From Leptospira sp. (GTDB lineage: Bacteria; Spirochaetota; Leptospiria; Leptospirales; Leptospiraceae), in the NCBI GenBank assembly GCA_027531445.1, contig JAPZRK010000107.1:1-12263 (forward strand): 12,263 nucleotides of DNA. Reading direction: 5' to 3'. Shown here piece after piece: positions 1 through 7,260 of this stretch. The notes under the pieces are model-generated. The model was not told where the DNA came from and did not search any database. It saw only the letters and a list, made by a program, of their open reading frames with translations. A program made the translations under genes and the position numbers. Positions within the stretch are counted from its first letter, which is position 1. Each line of letters starts with the position of its first letter.

Positions 1-1302
1 CGTGTATTGGGTTTTGCCATCAAAAAGGAATCGTTCTAAAACTTTGGATGCTGTTATTTTTTCCCCATCATCGTTGAGAATGTACTCTCCAGAATACTCT
101 TTAATGTAATCCAAGACATTCATATGCAAAGGTAAATCTCGACTGATTTGGTCAAAGTATCCTATCTTTGTATTGATGCCAGGTTTAACAAAACCAGAGT
201 CAGGTGAGATTGTTCCTGCAAATAAATTGAGTAAAGTTGATTTACCAATGCCATTCGGACCAATGATGCCCAACCTTTCTTTTGCCTTGAAGAAATAACT
301 GAAGTCTTTAACAATCGTTCTTTCATGGAAAGCCTTTGTTAAGGCATGGATCTCTAGAATGGTTTTGCCCTGCCTTTTTCCAATCACACTCAATTCTAAT
401 TCTTTCTGTAGTTCGAAGACTTCTCGATTGCTTAATTCTTCTGCTCTATCGATCCTAGCTTTTTGTTTTGTGCTTCTCGCTTTCGGTTGTCGTTTGAGCC
501 ATTTGATTTCTTGTTTTAGATGTTGGCGTGCTTTGTCTTCTTGCTTCAATAGCGTTTCTTCGCGTTCTATCTTTCGAGTCAGATACTCTGAATAGTTTCC
601 TTCATACAAAAAATACTTTCCGCGATCGATTTCTAAAATTTTACCAACAACGCGGTCGAGGAAATAACGATCGTGGGTGATAAGTATGATTGCCTTATCA
701 CTTTGAATCAAATACTCCTCAAGCCATTGAATGGAAGAAACGTCCAAGTGGTTAGTAGGTTCATCTAATATTAAAAGATTACTCTCTTCAATCAGAGATT
801 TTGCAAGCTCTACTTTTTTAAGCATTCCGCCAGATAGCTCTGACATTTTTCTTTCTAATTTCTCTACGCCTAACTCTTTGAGTATGGAAGTGATTTGAGC
901 TTCATAATCCCATGCAGACAATCTATCCATTTCTTGCATTAGGCGAGTGTAATTAGCTTCGGACTCTTCTGTTCCCGTTTCCAGCAGATCACATGCTTCC
1001 GTATAATCGTGTAGCAGTTGTATAATTTTGCCGCCACCCTTATAGATATGGTCTAAAATTTTTTCGTTCGGATCGAAGATCGGGTTTTGTTCAAGAATAG
1101 CGATTTTTAATAATTTGTTTGGAATGATGGAGCCTGAGTCAAGTTCCTCACGTTTCAGCATAGTTTTGAGAAGCGTGGATTTTCCGGCCCCGTTGACTCC
1201 AACGATGGCAACTTTTTCTCCTTCGGAGATGCTAAAATCCAGATCTTTGAACAGGACTTTTTCACCGATGATTTTGGTGAGTTTTGAGAGTGAAAGTAGC
1301 AA
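1..1302 (-). CDS. uup: ABC-F family ATPase, Uup type (3' end outside the window)
   Basis: A cytosolic, soluble twin-ATPase of the ABC-F family. Members act on ribosomes or, for Uup, also in precise transposon excision and ribosome function. The visible 434 residues show the first ATPase in full: Walker A GVNGAGKST at 35-43, signature LSGGM at 156-160, Walker B LDEPTNHLD at 179-187 with catalytic Glu181, and an H-loop ITHDR near 210. An Arm/linker follows with the Uup-characteristic stretch WLKRQPKARSTKQKARIDR near 268-286. The second domain starts with Walker A GPNGIGKST at 348-356. Its signature, Walker B and any C-terminal coiled coil lie beyond the edge. The start is TTG, because an in-frame TAA lies upstream and no ATG fits. 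No membrane segments are seen, so this is not a transporter. The Uup name rests on the linker; another ABC-F subfamily is possible. The gene diverges from the TPR-type gene to its right. Confidence 0.9.
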   Translation of the reverse strand, partial: MLLSLSKLTKIIGEKVLFKDLDFSISEGEKVAIVGVNGAGKSTLLKTMLKREELDSGSIIPNKLLKIAILEQNPIFDPNEKILDHIYKGGGKIIQLLHDYTEACDLLETGTEESEANYTRLMQEMDRLSAWDYEAQITSILKELGVEKLERKMSELSGGMLKKVELAKSLIEESNLLILDEPTNHLDVSSIQWLEEYLIQSDKAIILITHDRYFLDRVVGKILEIDRGKYFLYEGNYSEYLTRKIEREETLLKQEDKARQHLKQEIKWLKRQPKARSTKQKARIDRAEELSNREVFELQKELELSVIGKRQGKTILEIHALTKAFHERTIVKDFSYFFKAKERLGIIGPNGIGKSTLLNLFAGTISPDSGFVKPGINTKIGYFDQISRDLPLHMNVLDYIKEYSGEYILNDDGEKITASKVLERFLFDGKTQYT

Positions 1303-1309
1303 ATTTAAA

Positions 1310-1314
1310 TCCTT
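1310..1314 (-). promoter_or_regulatory. Ribosome binding site that fixes the TTG start of the ABC-F gene
   Basis: On the minus strand AAGGA is followed by 7 bases and then TTG at 1302-1300. There is no ATG or GTG between the upstream in-frame stop and the conserved start of the protein, so this site supports the TTG start. Confidence 0.65.
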
Positions 1315-1323
1315 GGGAAACCC

Positions 1324-1353
1324 TTGACCAGGATGGGATTAATCCTGGAAAAT
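1324..1353 (+). promoter_or_regulatory. Possible sigma-70-type promoter for the exported TPR-type gene
   Basis: TTGACC (1324-1329) is a good -35 match. After an 18-base spacer GAAAAT (1348-1353) matches TATAAT at four of six positions. The inverted repeat at 1328-1348 fills the spacer, which would be a natural site for a repressor or twist-type activator. A second TTGACC copy sits at 1377-1382 but has no convincing -10 before the gene. This is a weak prediction. Confidence 0.25.
1328..1348. repeat. Perfect 7-bp inverted repeat in the divergent intergenic region
   Basis: The arms CCAGGAT (1328-1334) and ATCCTGG (1342-1348) are exact reverse complements around a 7-base centre. Inside it, GGATTAATCC (1336-1345) is itself a perfect palindrome. 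The element lies 26 bases upstream of the ABC-F start and about 60 bases upstream of the TPR-type gene, so it could be an operator acting on either gene or an RNA hairpin in the ABC-F leader. It has no U-tract, so it is not a standard terminator. Function is inferred from position only. Confidence 0.5.
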
Positions 1354-1406
1354 GCAACCCCTTAGAGTTATGTCACTTGACCGAATTGCCTCTTTTTTAG
1401 AAATTG

Positions 1407-4028
1407 ATGGAGTCTATGCGCTTTCCGTATTTGATCCTTTGTTTGCTCTTCTGCTCATTTTTTGGAGATAGTCTCTTTGCTGAGACCAAACGTTTACATG
1501 GTTGGTCTGGTTCATCGGGCTCCTTTAAGCTTATGATTGATGGAAATGAGGCAATGGGATCTAGGGAAGGGTATCGATTCCAATCACCGACCAACCTAAC
1601 AACAAACCAAGAGATTGATTATTATTTATCCTTGGGAGAGTTGTATCTCCGAAGAAAAGATAAAGTAGGTGTTGCTAATATACTCTATGATTTGCGTGTG
1701 AAAAAGGGAGACTATGTCTTCGCAGATGCCATTCTGACTTCTTTATGGAAACAAGCGCAAGGTGATGATACGCAAGCTGTAAAGGTTTTGGATAGTTATA
1801 TCCAAAAAGAGCCGAATACATATTTTCGTAATCTAGCGAAAAATATGCGCACCAATCTCTACCAAGAGGGTGAAGACGAAAAAAAAGATATGATCGCAAT
1901 GGATTGTATCAAATCGAAACCATACTATTCACTCTGCAGAGTATTTAGGCTTCAGTATTACATCGATCTTCCCAGAAGCAAAGACAATGATATTCATAAA
2001 CATTATGTAAATGTGATGAGAGTAGCCTCTCCATTCTTTGAAGATTCCCTTTTGGAATGGGTGCCTCTTTTAGAATGGATCGATGAAGACTTACCTTCCA
2101 AATTAGCCTTTCTAGGTTTTATCAGAGAAGCTACTTATCTCCAAAATATGATTATGGATTTGGAACGAGTGAGTGATGGAGAGGTCAGTGAAAATTCATT
2201 AGAGCGGCTTTCCTTCTTTCAGGTTCTTGCTGGGGATTATGCCAAGGCAGAAGAATCCTTAATTCAATATTTGAATATCACAAAGGCAAAAAAGACCTCT
2301 CTTACAAATCGAATTTTTATCAAATTGGGTATGTTAGCTTATTTGCAGAAAAATTACAAAAAATCTGTGGATTACTATCTAAAACTTGATATCTCCAATT
2401 GGACAACAAATGTCATCCATCCAATCTTAAATGAGCCATTGAGCATTACAGGCGCCAAAGACTTAATTGCTGTTAGTATTTGGAAGTCACAAGGTGCAGA
2501 TCTAGCGATCAAGGCATTACAAAAAATTCAAGATCCCGAAAAATTGAGTGAAGATGACATTTGGCCTAAACTGCGGATGGCACAAATCATGATGGATCAA
2601 AATCCAGAGTTATCCTCACGAATTACTGACGAAATTGTTTATATGGCCCAAGGTAAAGGATGGCGGAGACTGGAATATGCCGCCACCGTCATGCAAGGTT
2701 ATACGCAAATCTATCGAAAGGAATTTCGAAGGTCTACGATTGAGCTTACAAAAAGTCGTGGAATTCTCAATCCAGAAAATCAATTTTATGCCTCGGAATT
2801 TATAAGAAACTTTGGTTTTGTTTTTGCACATACGGCTTCAGGAAAACGAGGACCGATCAATGGCAACATAAAGGAAGGCCTTTCCGATTTTAGAAAACAA
2901 GTTGGATTTGAGGATCTATTTTATATTCGAAACTATAGACCGTTATCATTTCCCACAGAACTTTTTTTTGAATACTCAATCAGTTTTTTGAAAGAGGAAT
3001 CGGATGCTTGGGGTTTGTTAGATGCTTTGTTTCAAAATGAGATGATCAAAAAGCAGCAGGCTGATCAGACGACTCCTCATTCACTCTCACAGATTCGTTT
3101 CGTAGATCAAAAGTTAAAGTATTTGTCAGGATTTCAATCTCCACGCGAATCAAAATTTTTTGATTCAACCTATGAAGATACTCGTCAGGAAGAAGTGATC
3201 GCACTTTCAAAATTGGAAGAAGAATCAGTCTCTAAATCACTTGAAACTGCAAAATCACCCGTTGTATTTGTTTTGGCTCACAAAGACTCCACGTACCTTT
3301 TCTTTTACAATCCCAAAGAACCCAAAAAAACAGCACTTACCTGGAAAGAAATCAAAACAACAAGAATGGAATCAATAGAGATTACCGAATCTATCAAGGA
3401 TTTTCATCAGCTAACAAAGGAAATTCCTCTTTTACAGTTCTATTTTAATGAAGCCGGATTCCAATCTCATAGACTCTTTCGAAGGGAGGTAAAAGATCGT
3501 GAAACAAGTTTGTTCGGACTCCTCCATACAAGTCTCGAAATACCCAAATCAACCAATACGATTACATGGGATTGTCCATTAAAAGATAAAGTGGGAACGA
3601 TCAAAGGAATAGTGACTGTTGACCGAGCGTACTTCGAAGGTTCCAAAATATTAACAGAAACAAATCGAGCACACCTTTGGGATTTTGAGCCGACTTCAAA
3701 AAAAGATAATCCGTTTATCGAAATGAGTTGGGCATGTAAATCACCAGAAGAGCCAAATGATGATGTCACACTCGCTCGATTGACAAGACGTTTGGACCAC
3801 AGAACCGTTCCACAAGCGATCGTTTATTCCGATAAAGCGTTAGGTCGTAGTTTCCAAGAAGCCTTTTCTCTTCATTCCGCATGGAATTTATTTTGGCTGA
3901 ATGCTGGCGCAAGGGTCATGATCTACCGTCCCAAAATGCCATACTCAGAAGTAACTTCGGGGGCGATGCTTTCAGACCCAACTTTTTATAGAGAAGATAG
4001 CATTTTCATCACTCAAACCCCGCAATAA
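1407..4028 (+). CDS. Exported helical-repeat (TPR-like) protein with a degenerate CHAT-like C-terminal region
   Basis: I do not recognise a named gene. The first residues form a Sec signal peptide (basic start, then LILCLLFCSFF, with likely signal peptidase I cleavage after SLFA), so the protein probably acts in the periplasm or outer envelope. From about residue 60 to 600 it is rich in amphipathic helix pairs typical of TPR/SEL-like solenoids, for example around 70-145 and 265-330. From about 617 (SPVVFVLAHKDSTYLFFY) to about 841 the order of beta-strands and helices recalls a CHAT peptidase domain, ending in AFSLHSAWNLFWLNAGARVM near 820-839, like the CHAT 'AFLxAGAxxVv' helix. The catalytic His-Gly and Ser-Ala-Cys motifs are not found, so if related it is probably inactive. 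ATG at 1407 is chosen. TTG at 1404 and ATG at 1416 are alternatives and none has a strong ribosome binding site. Residue numbers count from 1404. Confidence 0.75.
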   Translation: MESMRFPYLILCLLFCSFFGDSLFAETKRLHGWSGSSGSFKLMIDGNEAMGSREGYRFQSPTNLTTNQEIDYYLSLGELYLRRKDKVGVANILYDLRVKKGDYVFADAILTSLWKQAQGDDTQAVKVLDSYIQKEPNTYFRNLAKNMRTNLYQEGEDEKKDMIAMDCIKSKPYYSLCRVFRLQYYIDLPRSKDNDIHKHYVNVMRVASPFFEDSLLEWVPLLEWIDEDLPSKLAFLGFIREATYLQNMIMDLERVSDGEVSENSLERLSFFQVLAGDYAKAEESLIQYLNITKAKKTSLTNRIFIKLGMLAYLQKNYKKSVDYYLKLDISNWTTNVIHPILNEPLSITGAKDLIAVSIWKSQGADLAIKALQKIQDPEKLSEDDIWPKLRMAQIMMDQNPELSSRITDEIVYMAQGKGWRRLEYAATVMQGYTQIYRKEFRRSTIELTKSRGILNPENQFYASEFIRNFGFVFAHTASGKRGPINGNIKEGLSDFRKQVGFEDLFYIRNYRPLSFPTELFFEYSISFLKEESDAWGLLDALFQNEMIKKQQADQTTPHSLSQIRFVDQKLKYLSGFQSPRESKFFDSTYEDTRQEEVIALSKLEEESVSKSLETAKSPVVFVLAHKDSTYLFFYNPKEPKKTALTWKEIKTTRMESIEITESIKDFHQLTKEIPLLQFYFNEAGFQSHRLFRREVKDRETSLFGLLHTSLEIPKSTNTITWDCPLKDKVGTIKGIVTVDRAYFEGSKILTETNRAHLWDFEPTSKKDNPFIEMSWACKSPEEPNDDVTLARLTRRLDHRTVPQAIVYSDKALGRSFQEAFSLHSAWNLFWLNAGARVMIYRPKMPYSEVTSGAMLSDPTFYREDSIFITQTPQ

Positions 4029-4078
4029 ACACGACATATTTGAAAATTTGTGACAGGTGCCAACTTTTTCCTAAAAAT

Positions 4079-4094
4079 ATGGGCTGACACCCAT
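4079..4094 (+). repeat. Small hairpin downstream of the TPR-type gene
   Basis: ATGGG (4079-4083) and CCCAT (4090-4094) form a perfect 5-bp stem with loop CTGACA. It sits 50 bases after the stop codon of the exported TPR-type gene. No T-tract follows, so it is a poor intrinsic terminator. It may still mark a transcript end or be chance. Confidence 0.2.
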
Positions 4095-4121
4095 TGACTG
4101 AAGTTTTAAGGTATCTGTGAT
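4094..4121 (+). promoter_or_regulatory. Possible promoter for the CNNM-coaC-coaB operon
   Basis: TTGACT (4094-4099) resembles a -35 box. With a 16-base spacer TGTGAT (4116-4121) matches the -10 consensus at four of six positions. Transcription would start just upstream of the GGAGGAAG sequence at 4133-4140. The -10 is weak, so confidence is low. Confidence 0.25.
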
Positions 4122-4155
4122 TCTACTTCTTTGGAGGAAGTTTTCTACATCCGCA

Positions 4156-4236
4156 ATGGACCCTGATAGTTTGCCCTTTCTAACGCCTTTTCCTCATGCT
4201 CCGTCTTCATATGGTACTATAAAACCGTGGAACTGA
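4156..4236 (+). CDS. Candidate proline-rich leader peptide (26 aa) upstream of the CNNM/CorC gene
   Basis: A short ORF begins ATG at 4156 and ends TGA at 4234-4236, overlapping the GTG start of the following membrane-protein gene by 10 bases. The peptide starts MDPDSLPFLTPFP and has six prolines in 26 residues with Asp at positions 2 and 4. A strong Shine-Dalgarno sequence, GGAGGAAG (4133-4140), lies upstream and serves no other start, but the gap to the ATG (15-18 bases) is longer than optimal. The downstream gene has no Shine-Dalgarno of its own, so coupled translation is possible. The acidic-proline start resembles MgtL (MEPDPTPLP...), the leader of a Salmonella Mg2+ transporter gene. It may also be a chance ORF; the regulatory role is inference. 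Confidence 0.35.
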   Translation: MDPDSLPFLTPFPHAPSSYGTIKPWN

Positions 4237-5600
4237 TCGGTATATTTCTCATCTTTTTGCTCGTATTCATCAACGGCTTTTTCGTCGCCGCCGAGTTTGC
4301 GATGGTTTCCCTTCGACCTTCTCGTCTAGAGGAGCTAGTCAAGGAAAACAGGTCGATGGCTCTCCTTACCAAAAAAGCCATAGCCAAGCTAGATGATATG
4401 CTCTCGGTTTGTCAGGTAGGGATAACGATTGCTAGCTTACTCCTCGGTTGGATTGGGGAAGAATACTTTTCGAATATCGTTGCAGGTATTTTTAGACTTC
4501 TTGCGATTTCTGCGGATCCAGTCACCATCCATAGTATTTCCATTGGTGTAGCTTTTAGTTTGATCACTTTGTTTCATGTGATTTTAGGAGAACTTGTTCC
4601 AAAAACTCTTGCGATCCAAAATACGGAGAGCATCGCTCTTGGTGTTGCGGCTCCCATGTGGCTTTTTTATTATCTTTTTTTCCCCGTGACCTTCGTGATG
4701 AATCGACTCTCTGGTGGAGTGCTCACTCTATTTCGGCTCCAAAGAACTGGTGATAAATATGTTCATTCTGCCGAAGAACTGATGATTATTATCGAAGAAC
4801 AGAGGAAACAAGGTCGCATAGACAATGAAGAAATGCGGCTGATTCAAAAAACTTTTGATTTCTCCGAACACATTGCACGCGATGTCATGACGCATCGACT
4901 TTCGATCGTTGGAATTCCACAGGACTCTACGATCGACAAATTTTTACCATTGATCGCCGAACACAATTTTTCTCGATATCCCGTATATGACCAAACCCTA
5001 GACAAGATTACTGGAATCGTTCATGTTCAAAAGTATTTGAAGTGGCAAGCTGAACATATGACGAGCAAAGGCAAAAAAGAAAAAATCACTGCAATTATGC
5101 AGAAAGATTTTCCATTTGTGCCAGATTCTATGTCCATTGAACGTGTGATGAAAAAGTTACGCGAAAAGAAACAACATATGGCGATTGTCGTAGATGAATA
5201 TGGCGGAGTCGCAGGTCTCTTAACTTTAGAAGATATCATCGAAGAATTTTTCGGCGAAATCCGAGATGAAACCGACACAGATGAAAAAGATACTCCACTC
5301 GTCAAACGTGCGAAAACGATCGTGTTAGACGGAGAGACGGAGATTGATAGCCTCACTTATATATTGGAAGGTGAAGAACCAGCTGATTTGGAAGAAGTCC
5401 GTACCATCGCAGGTTTCTTCTTGGACAAAAATGAAGATATGCCAAAAGAAGGAAGCATCGTCAAAATTGCGAAAGGGATTTTGAAGGTAAAGAAAATGGA
5501 AGGTAATAAGATAGTTTCCATATCCTTTACACCGAAAGGCGACATACTTGCAGAGGAAGATCCTGAAAATGATAGGGATCAACATTCAGAGGCTCGTTAA
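4227..5600 (+). CDS. CNNM/CorC (HlyC/TlyC-like) membrane protein with paired CBS domains, putative Mg2+/divalent cation transporter
   Basis: An inner-membrane protein of the UPF0053/CNNM family, usually linked to Mg2+ or Co2+ efflux and in spirochaetes often labelled hemolysin C or TlyC. Domains in order: CNNM (DUF21) with membrane helices at about 3-25, 61-80, 103-120 and 135-160, including the conserved GELVPKTLAIQ at 121-131; CBS1 about 218-270 (RDVMTHR start); CBS2 about 285-345 (VVDEYGGVAGLLTLEDIIEE); and a C-terminal CorC/HlyC domain about 362-435. At 457 aa it is full length. The GTG start puts the first helix at the N-terminus as expected, and a TAG lies upstream at 4167-4169. No ribosome binding site precedes the GTG; translation may be coupled to the short upstream ORF. 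Its stop overlaps the coaC start by one base. A hemolysin role should not be assumed; transport is the family expectation. Confidence 0.9.
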   Translation: MELIGIFLIFLLVFINGFFVAAEFAMVSLRPSRLEELVKENRSMALLTKKAIAKLDDMLSVCQVGITIASLLLGWIGEEYFSNIVAGIFRLLAISADPVTIHSISIGVAFSLITLFHVILGELVPKTLAIQNTESIALGVAAPMWLFYYLFFPVTFVMNRLSGGVLTLFRLQRTGDKYVHSAEELMIIIEEQRKQGRIDNEEMRLIQKTFDFSEHIARDVMTHRLSIVGIPQDSTIDKFLPLIAEHNFSRYPVYDQTLDKITGIVHVQKYLKWQAEHMTSKGKKEKITAIMQKDFPFVPDSMSIERVMKKLREKKQHMAIVVDEYGGVAGLLTLEDIIEEFFGEIRDETDTDEKDTPLVKRAKTIVLDGETEIDSLTYILEGEEPADLEEVRTIAGFFLDKNEDMPKEGSIVKIAKGILKVKKMEGNKIVSISFTPKGDILAEEDPENDRDQHSEAR

Positions 5601-6133
5601 TGAACAAAGCCATCATCATTGCTGTTACAGGTTCGATCGCGGCTTACAAAACTTGTGAGCTTGTTCGTTCCCTAACCAAACAAGGGTTTCCTGTTCGTGT
5701 GATTATGACAGAAAATGCCACCAAATTCGTTGGTCGCATCACATTTGAAGCATTGACCGGTCACCCTGTAAGAATAGATGAATACGATACAGGGATGGCT
5801 CACATTGATATAAAAAATTTAGCATCTGTGTTAGCCGTTGTCCCTGCATCTGCCAATATCATTGGCAAAATGGCAAACGGAATCGCGGATGATTTGGTTA
5901 CTTCCACCTACCTTGCCAATACAAGTCCTGTAATTGTGGCACCATCTATGAATCCTGGAATGTATTCTCATAATGCCGTCCAACGAAATTTGAAATTGCT
6001 CACTGAGGACGGGGTTCATATTGTTTCTCCGGAATCAGGAATCGTCGTCTGTGGTGATGAAGGATATGGCAAGTTAGCTTCCATTGAAGTGATCGAAAAA
6101 AAGATCATCGAACTTCACTTATCCAATCAATAA
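5600..6133 (+). CDS. coaC: Phosphopantothenoylcysteine decarboxylase (CoaC), free-standing
   Basis: An FMN-dependent cytosolic enzyme of the HFCD flavoprotein family that decarboxylates 4'-phospho-N-pantothenoylcysteine to 4'-phosphopantetheine in coenzyme A synthesis. Visible motifs: FMN-binding start AVTGSIAAYK at 8-17, catalytic His68 in MAHIDIKN, PASANIIGKMANGIADDL at 82-99, the substrate clamp PSMNPGMY at 115-122 (family PxMNxxMW, with Tyr for Trp), and catalytic Cys151 in VVCGDEGYGK. At 177 aa it equals only the CoaC half of the usual bifunctional CoaBC (about 400 aa). The start overlaps the preceding stop (TTAATG), with AGAGG at 5588-5592 seven bases upstream. It ends in a TAA that is in frame with the downstream coaB, so the two halves are split by one stop codon. 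All active-site residues are present, so it should be functional. Confidence 0.93.
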   Translation: MNKAIIIAVTGSIAAYKTCELVRSLTKQGFPVRVIMTENATKFVGRITFEALTGHPVRIDEYDTGMAHIDIKNLASVLAVVPASANIIGKMANGIADDLVTSTYLANTSPVIVAPSMNPGMYSHNAVQRNLKLLTEDGVHIVSPESGIVVCGDEGYGKLASIEVIEKKIIELHLSNQ

Positions 6134-6151
6134 TTCCAATACACTTTTTTT

Positions 6152-6829
6152 ATGCCAACATATCAAAAAGTAATCATTACATCTGGACCAACTAGAGAAT
6201 GGATCGATCCCGTACGTTACATTTCTAATGCATCATCGGGTAAGATGGGATTTCATATCGCAGAAGAGTTTTCCAAGATATCAGGATTGGAAGTGGTTTA
6301 TATCCATGGGAACACTTTAGAACGTTATTCCAATGTAAAAGGTGTATTAAAAAATATATCCGTCGAAACAACGATTCAATTGAGAGATGCAGTCCTAAAT
6401 GAGATCTCAAGCAATAGTTTGCTCGTGATGGCCGCCGCTCCCGCTGACTTTAGACCAATTATGACAGCTGAACATAAAATCAAAAAAGAAGATGATATAA
6501 ATGGCAAAAAGGGTCTGCTTCTCGAACTTGAGGAAAATCCTGATGTGCTCTTGCAAGTCGCTGAGTATGTGCACGCCAATCAAATTCAAAATTCGATACG
6601 AGTGGGTTTTGCGGCAGAGACTCAAAATTTGGAAACGAATGCACATAAAAAAATTATCAAAAAAGGCTTACATCTGATAGTTGGAAACTATGTTGGCCAA
6701 GCAAAAGGTTTCGGAGAAGTAAACTCAACGATTACCATTTATAGTGAAGTAGGAAAGATAAAGGAAATTGGACCGCTGTCCAAAGAAGGGATCGCAAAAC
6801 AACTCGTAGATTATTTATTGGCCTTTTGA
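6152..6829 (+). CDS. coaB: Phosphopantothenate-cysteine ligase (CoaB), free-standing
   Basis: Joins cysteine to 4'-phosphopantothenate using a nucleoside triphosphate (CTP in most bacteria), the step before CoaC. The 225 residues match the C-terminal half of bifunctional CoaBC. SGPTREWIDPVRYISNASSG spans 11-30 and includes the Asn (26) needed for turnover of the acyl-nucleotide intermediate. AAAPADFRP is at 94-102, the KIKK lysine motif at 109-112, LELEENPDVL near 124-133, and GFAAETQNLETNAHKK at 152-167. The ATG is 18 bases after the coaC stop and has no clear ribosome binding site, only a run of seven T. It is in the same frame as coaC, and CoaC, the 7-codon gap and CoaB together would give about 409 residues, the length of a fused enzyme. 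The last 15 bases overlap the convergent DUF486 gene. Confidence 0.92.
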   Translation: MPTYQKVIITSGPTREWIDPVRYISNASSGKMGFHIAEEFSKISGLEVVYIHGNTLERYSNVKGVLKNISVETTIQLRDAVLNEISSNSLLVMAAAPADFRPIMTAEHKIKKEDDINGKKGLLLELEENPDVLLQVAEYVHANQIQNSIRVGFAAETQNLETNAHKKIIKKGLHLIVGNYVGQAKGFGEVNSTITIYSEVGKIKEIGPLSKEGIAKQLVDYLLAF

Positions 6830-7180
6830 ATTTTCAGCAAAGGCAAATGCAAAGTAACCTGCAAGGATGATCAGTCCAAAGCTAACTAGATAGTTCCATC
6901 TGATACGTTCACCAAGGACAAAAACTGCAAAGACCATAAATACAAGAATGGTTATGATTTCTTGAATGATTTTGAGTTGGAATCCTTCAAACTTATATTG
7001 AGTAAAGCCAATTCGATTGGCCGGAACCATCAAAACATATTCAAAAAAAGCGATACCCCAAGAAATCAAAATCACGTAAAAGAGGTTATTTGTTTTTGCA
7101 AATTTCAAATGTCCATACCAGGCAAAGGTCATAAATAAATTAGAAAATATGAGTAACAAGATTGTAAGCATACCAATCAT
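6815..7180 (-). CDS. DUF486 (DMT-like) small inner-membrane protein
   Basis: A hydrophobic protein of about 121 residues with four predicted membrane helices. The family DUF486 is recognisable by FMTFAWYGHLKF near the N-terminus, the central SWGIAFFEYVLMVPANRIG, then LKIIQEIITILVF and RIRWNYLVSFGLIILAGYF. It is related in shape to small drug/metabolite transporters, but no substrate is established. ATG at 7180 is chosen because family members begin just before the first helix. A TTG at 7210 would add ten residues and ATG at 7171 would remove three; none has a clear Shine-Dalgarno site. The 3' end overlaps coaB by 15 bases tail to tail, and its 5' end faces bioF across about 80 bases. Confidence 0.85.
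   Translation of the reverse strand: MIGMLTILLLIFSNLFMTFAWYGHLKFAKTNNLFYVILISWGIAFFEYVLMVPANRIGFTQYKFEGFQLKIIQEIITILVFMVFAVFVLGERIRWNYLVSFGLIILAGYFAFAFAENSKGQ
6821..6844. repeat. Hairpin at the coaB/DUF486 convergent junction
   Basis: GCCTTT (6821-6826) and AAAGGC (6839-6844) are exact complements with a 12-base interval in which TGA (6827-6829) and TCA (6834-6836) can extend the stem across a 2-base bulge. The hairpin straddles the coaB stop codon and lies inside the DUF486 reading frame. Neither side has a convincing T-tract, so it may be only a weak or Rho-assisted end for the two convergent transcripts. Confidence 0.3.
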
Positions 7181-7260
7181 CTGAATGTAATCTGACTGGA
7201 ATTTCAACAAGAACGGTAAAAATGATTCATAAAAAAGAATGGAATTGAGATTTTGGAATT

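Noticed and set aside
4029..4155. A metal-sensing riboswitch (for example an M-box or yybP-ykoY type) before the CNNM gene.
   Set aside because: I could not find the conserved helices or loop sequences. Only a 5-bp hairpin at 4079-4094 is present. A covariance-model search would be decisive.
4227..5600. Naming the CNNM/CorC protein a hemolysin.
   Set aside because: The hemolysin label is a legacy annotation for this family; the domains seen are those of a CBS-regulated membrane cation transporter.
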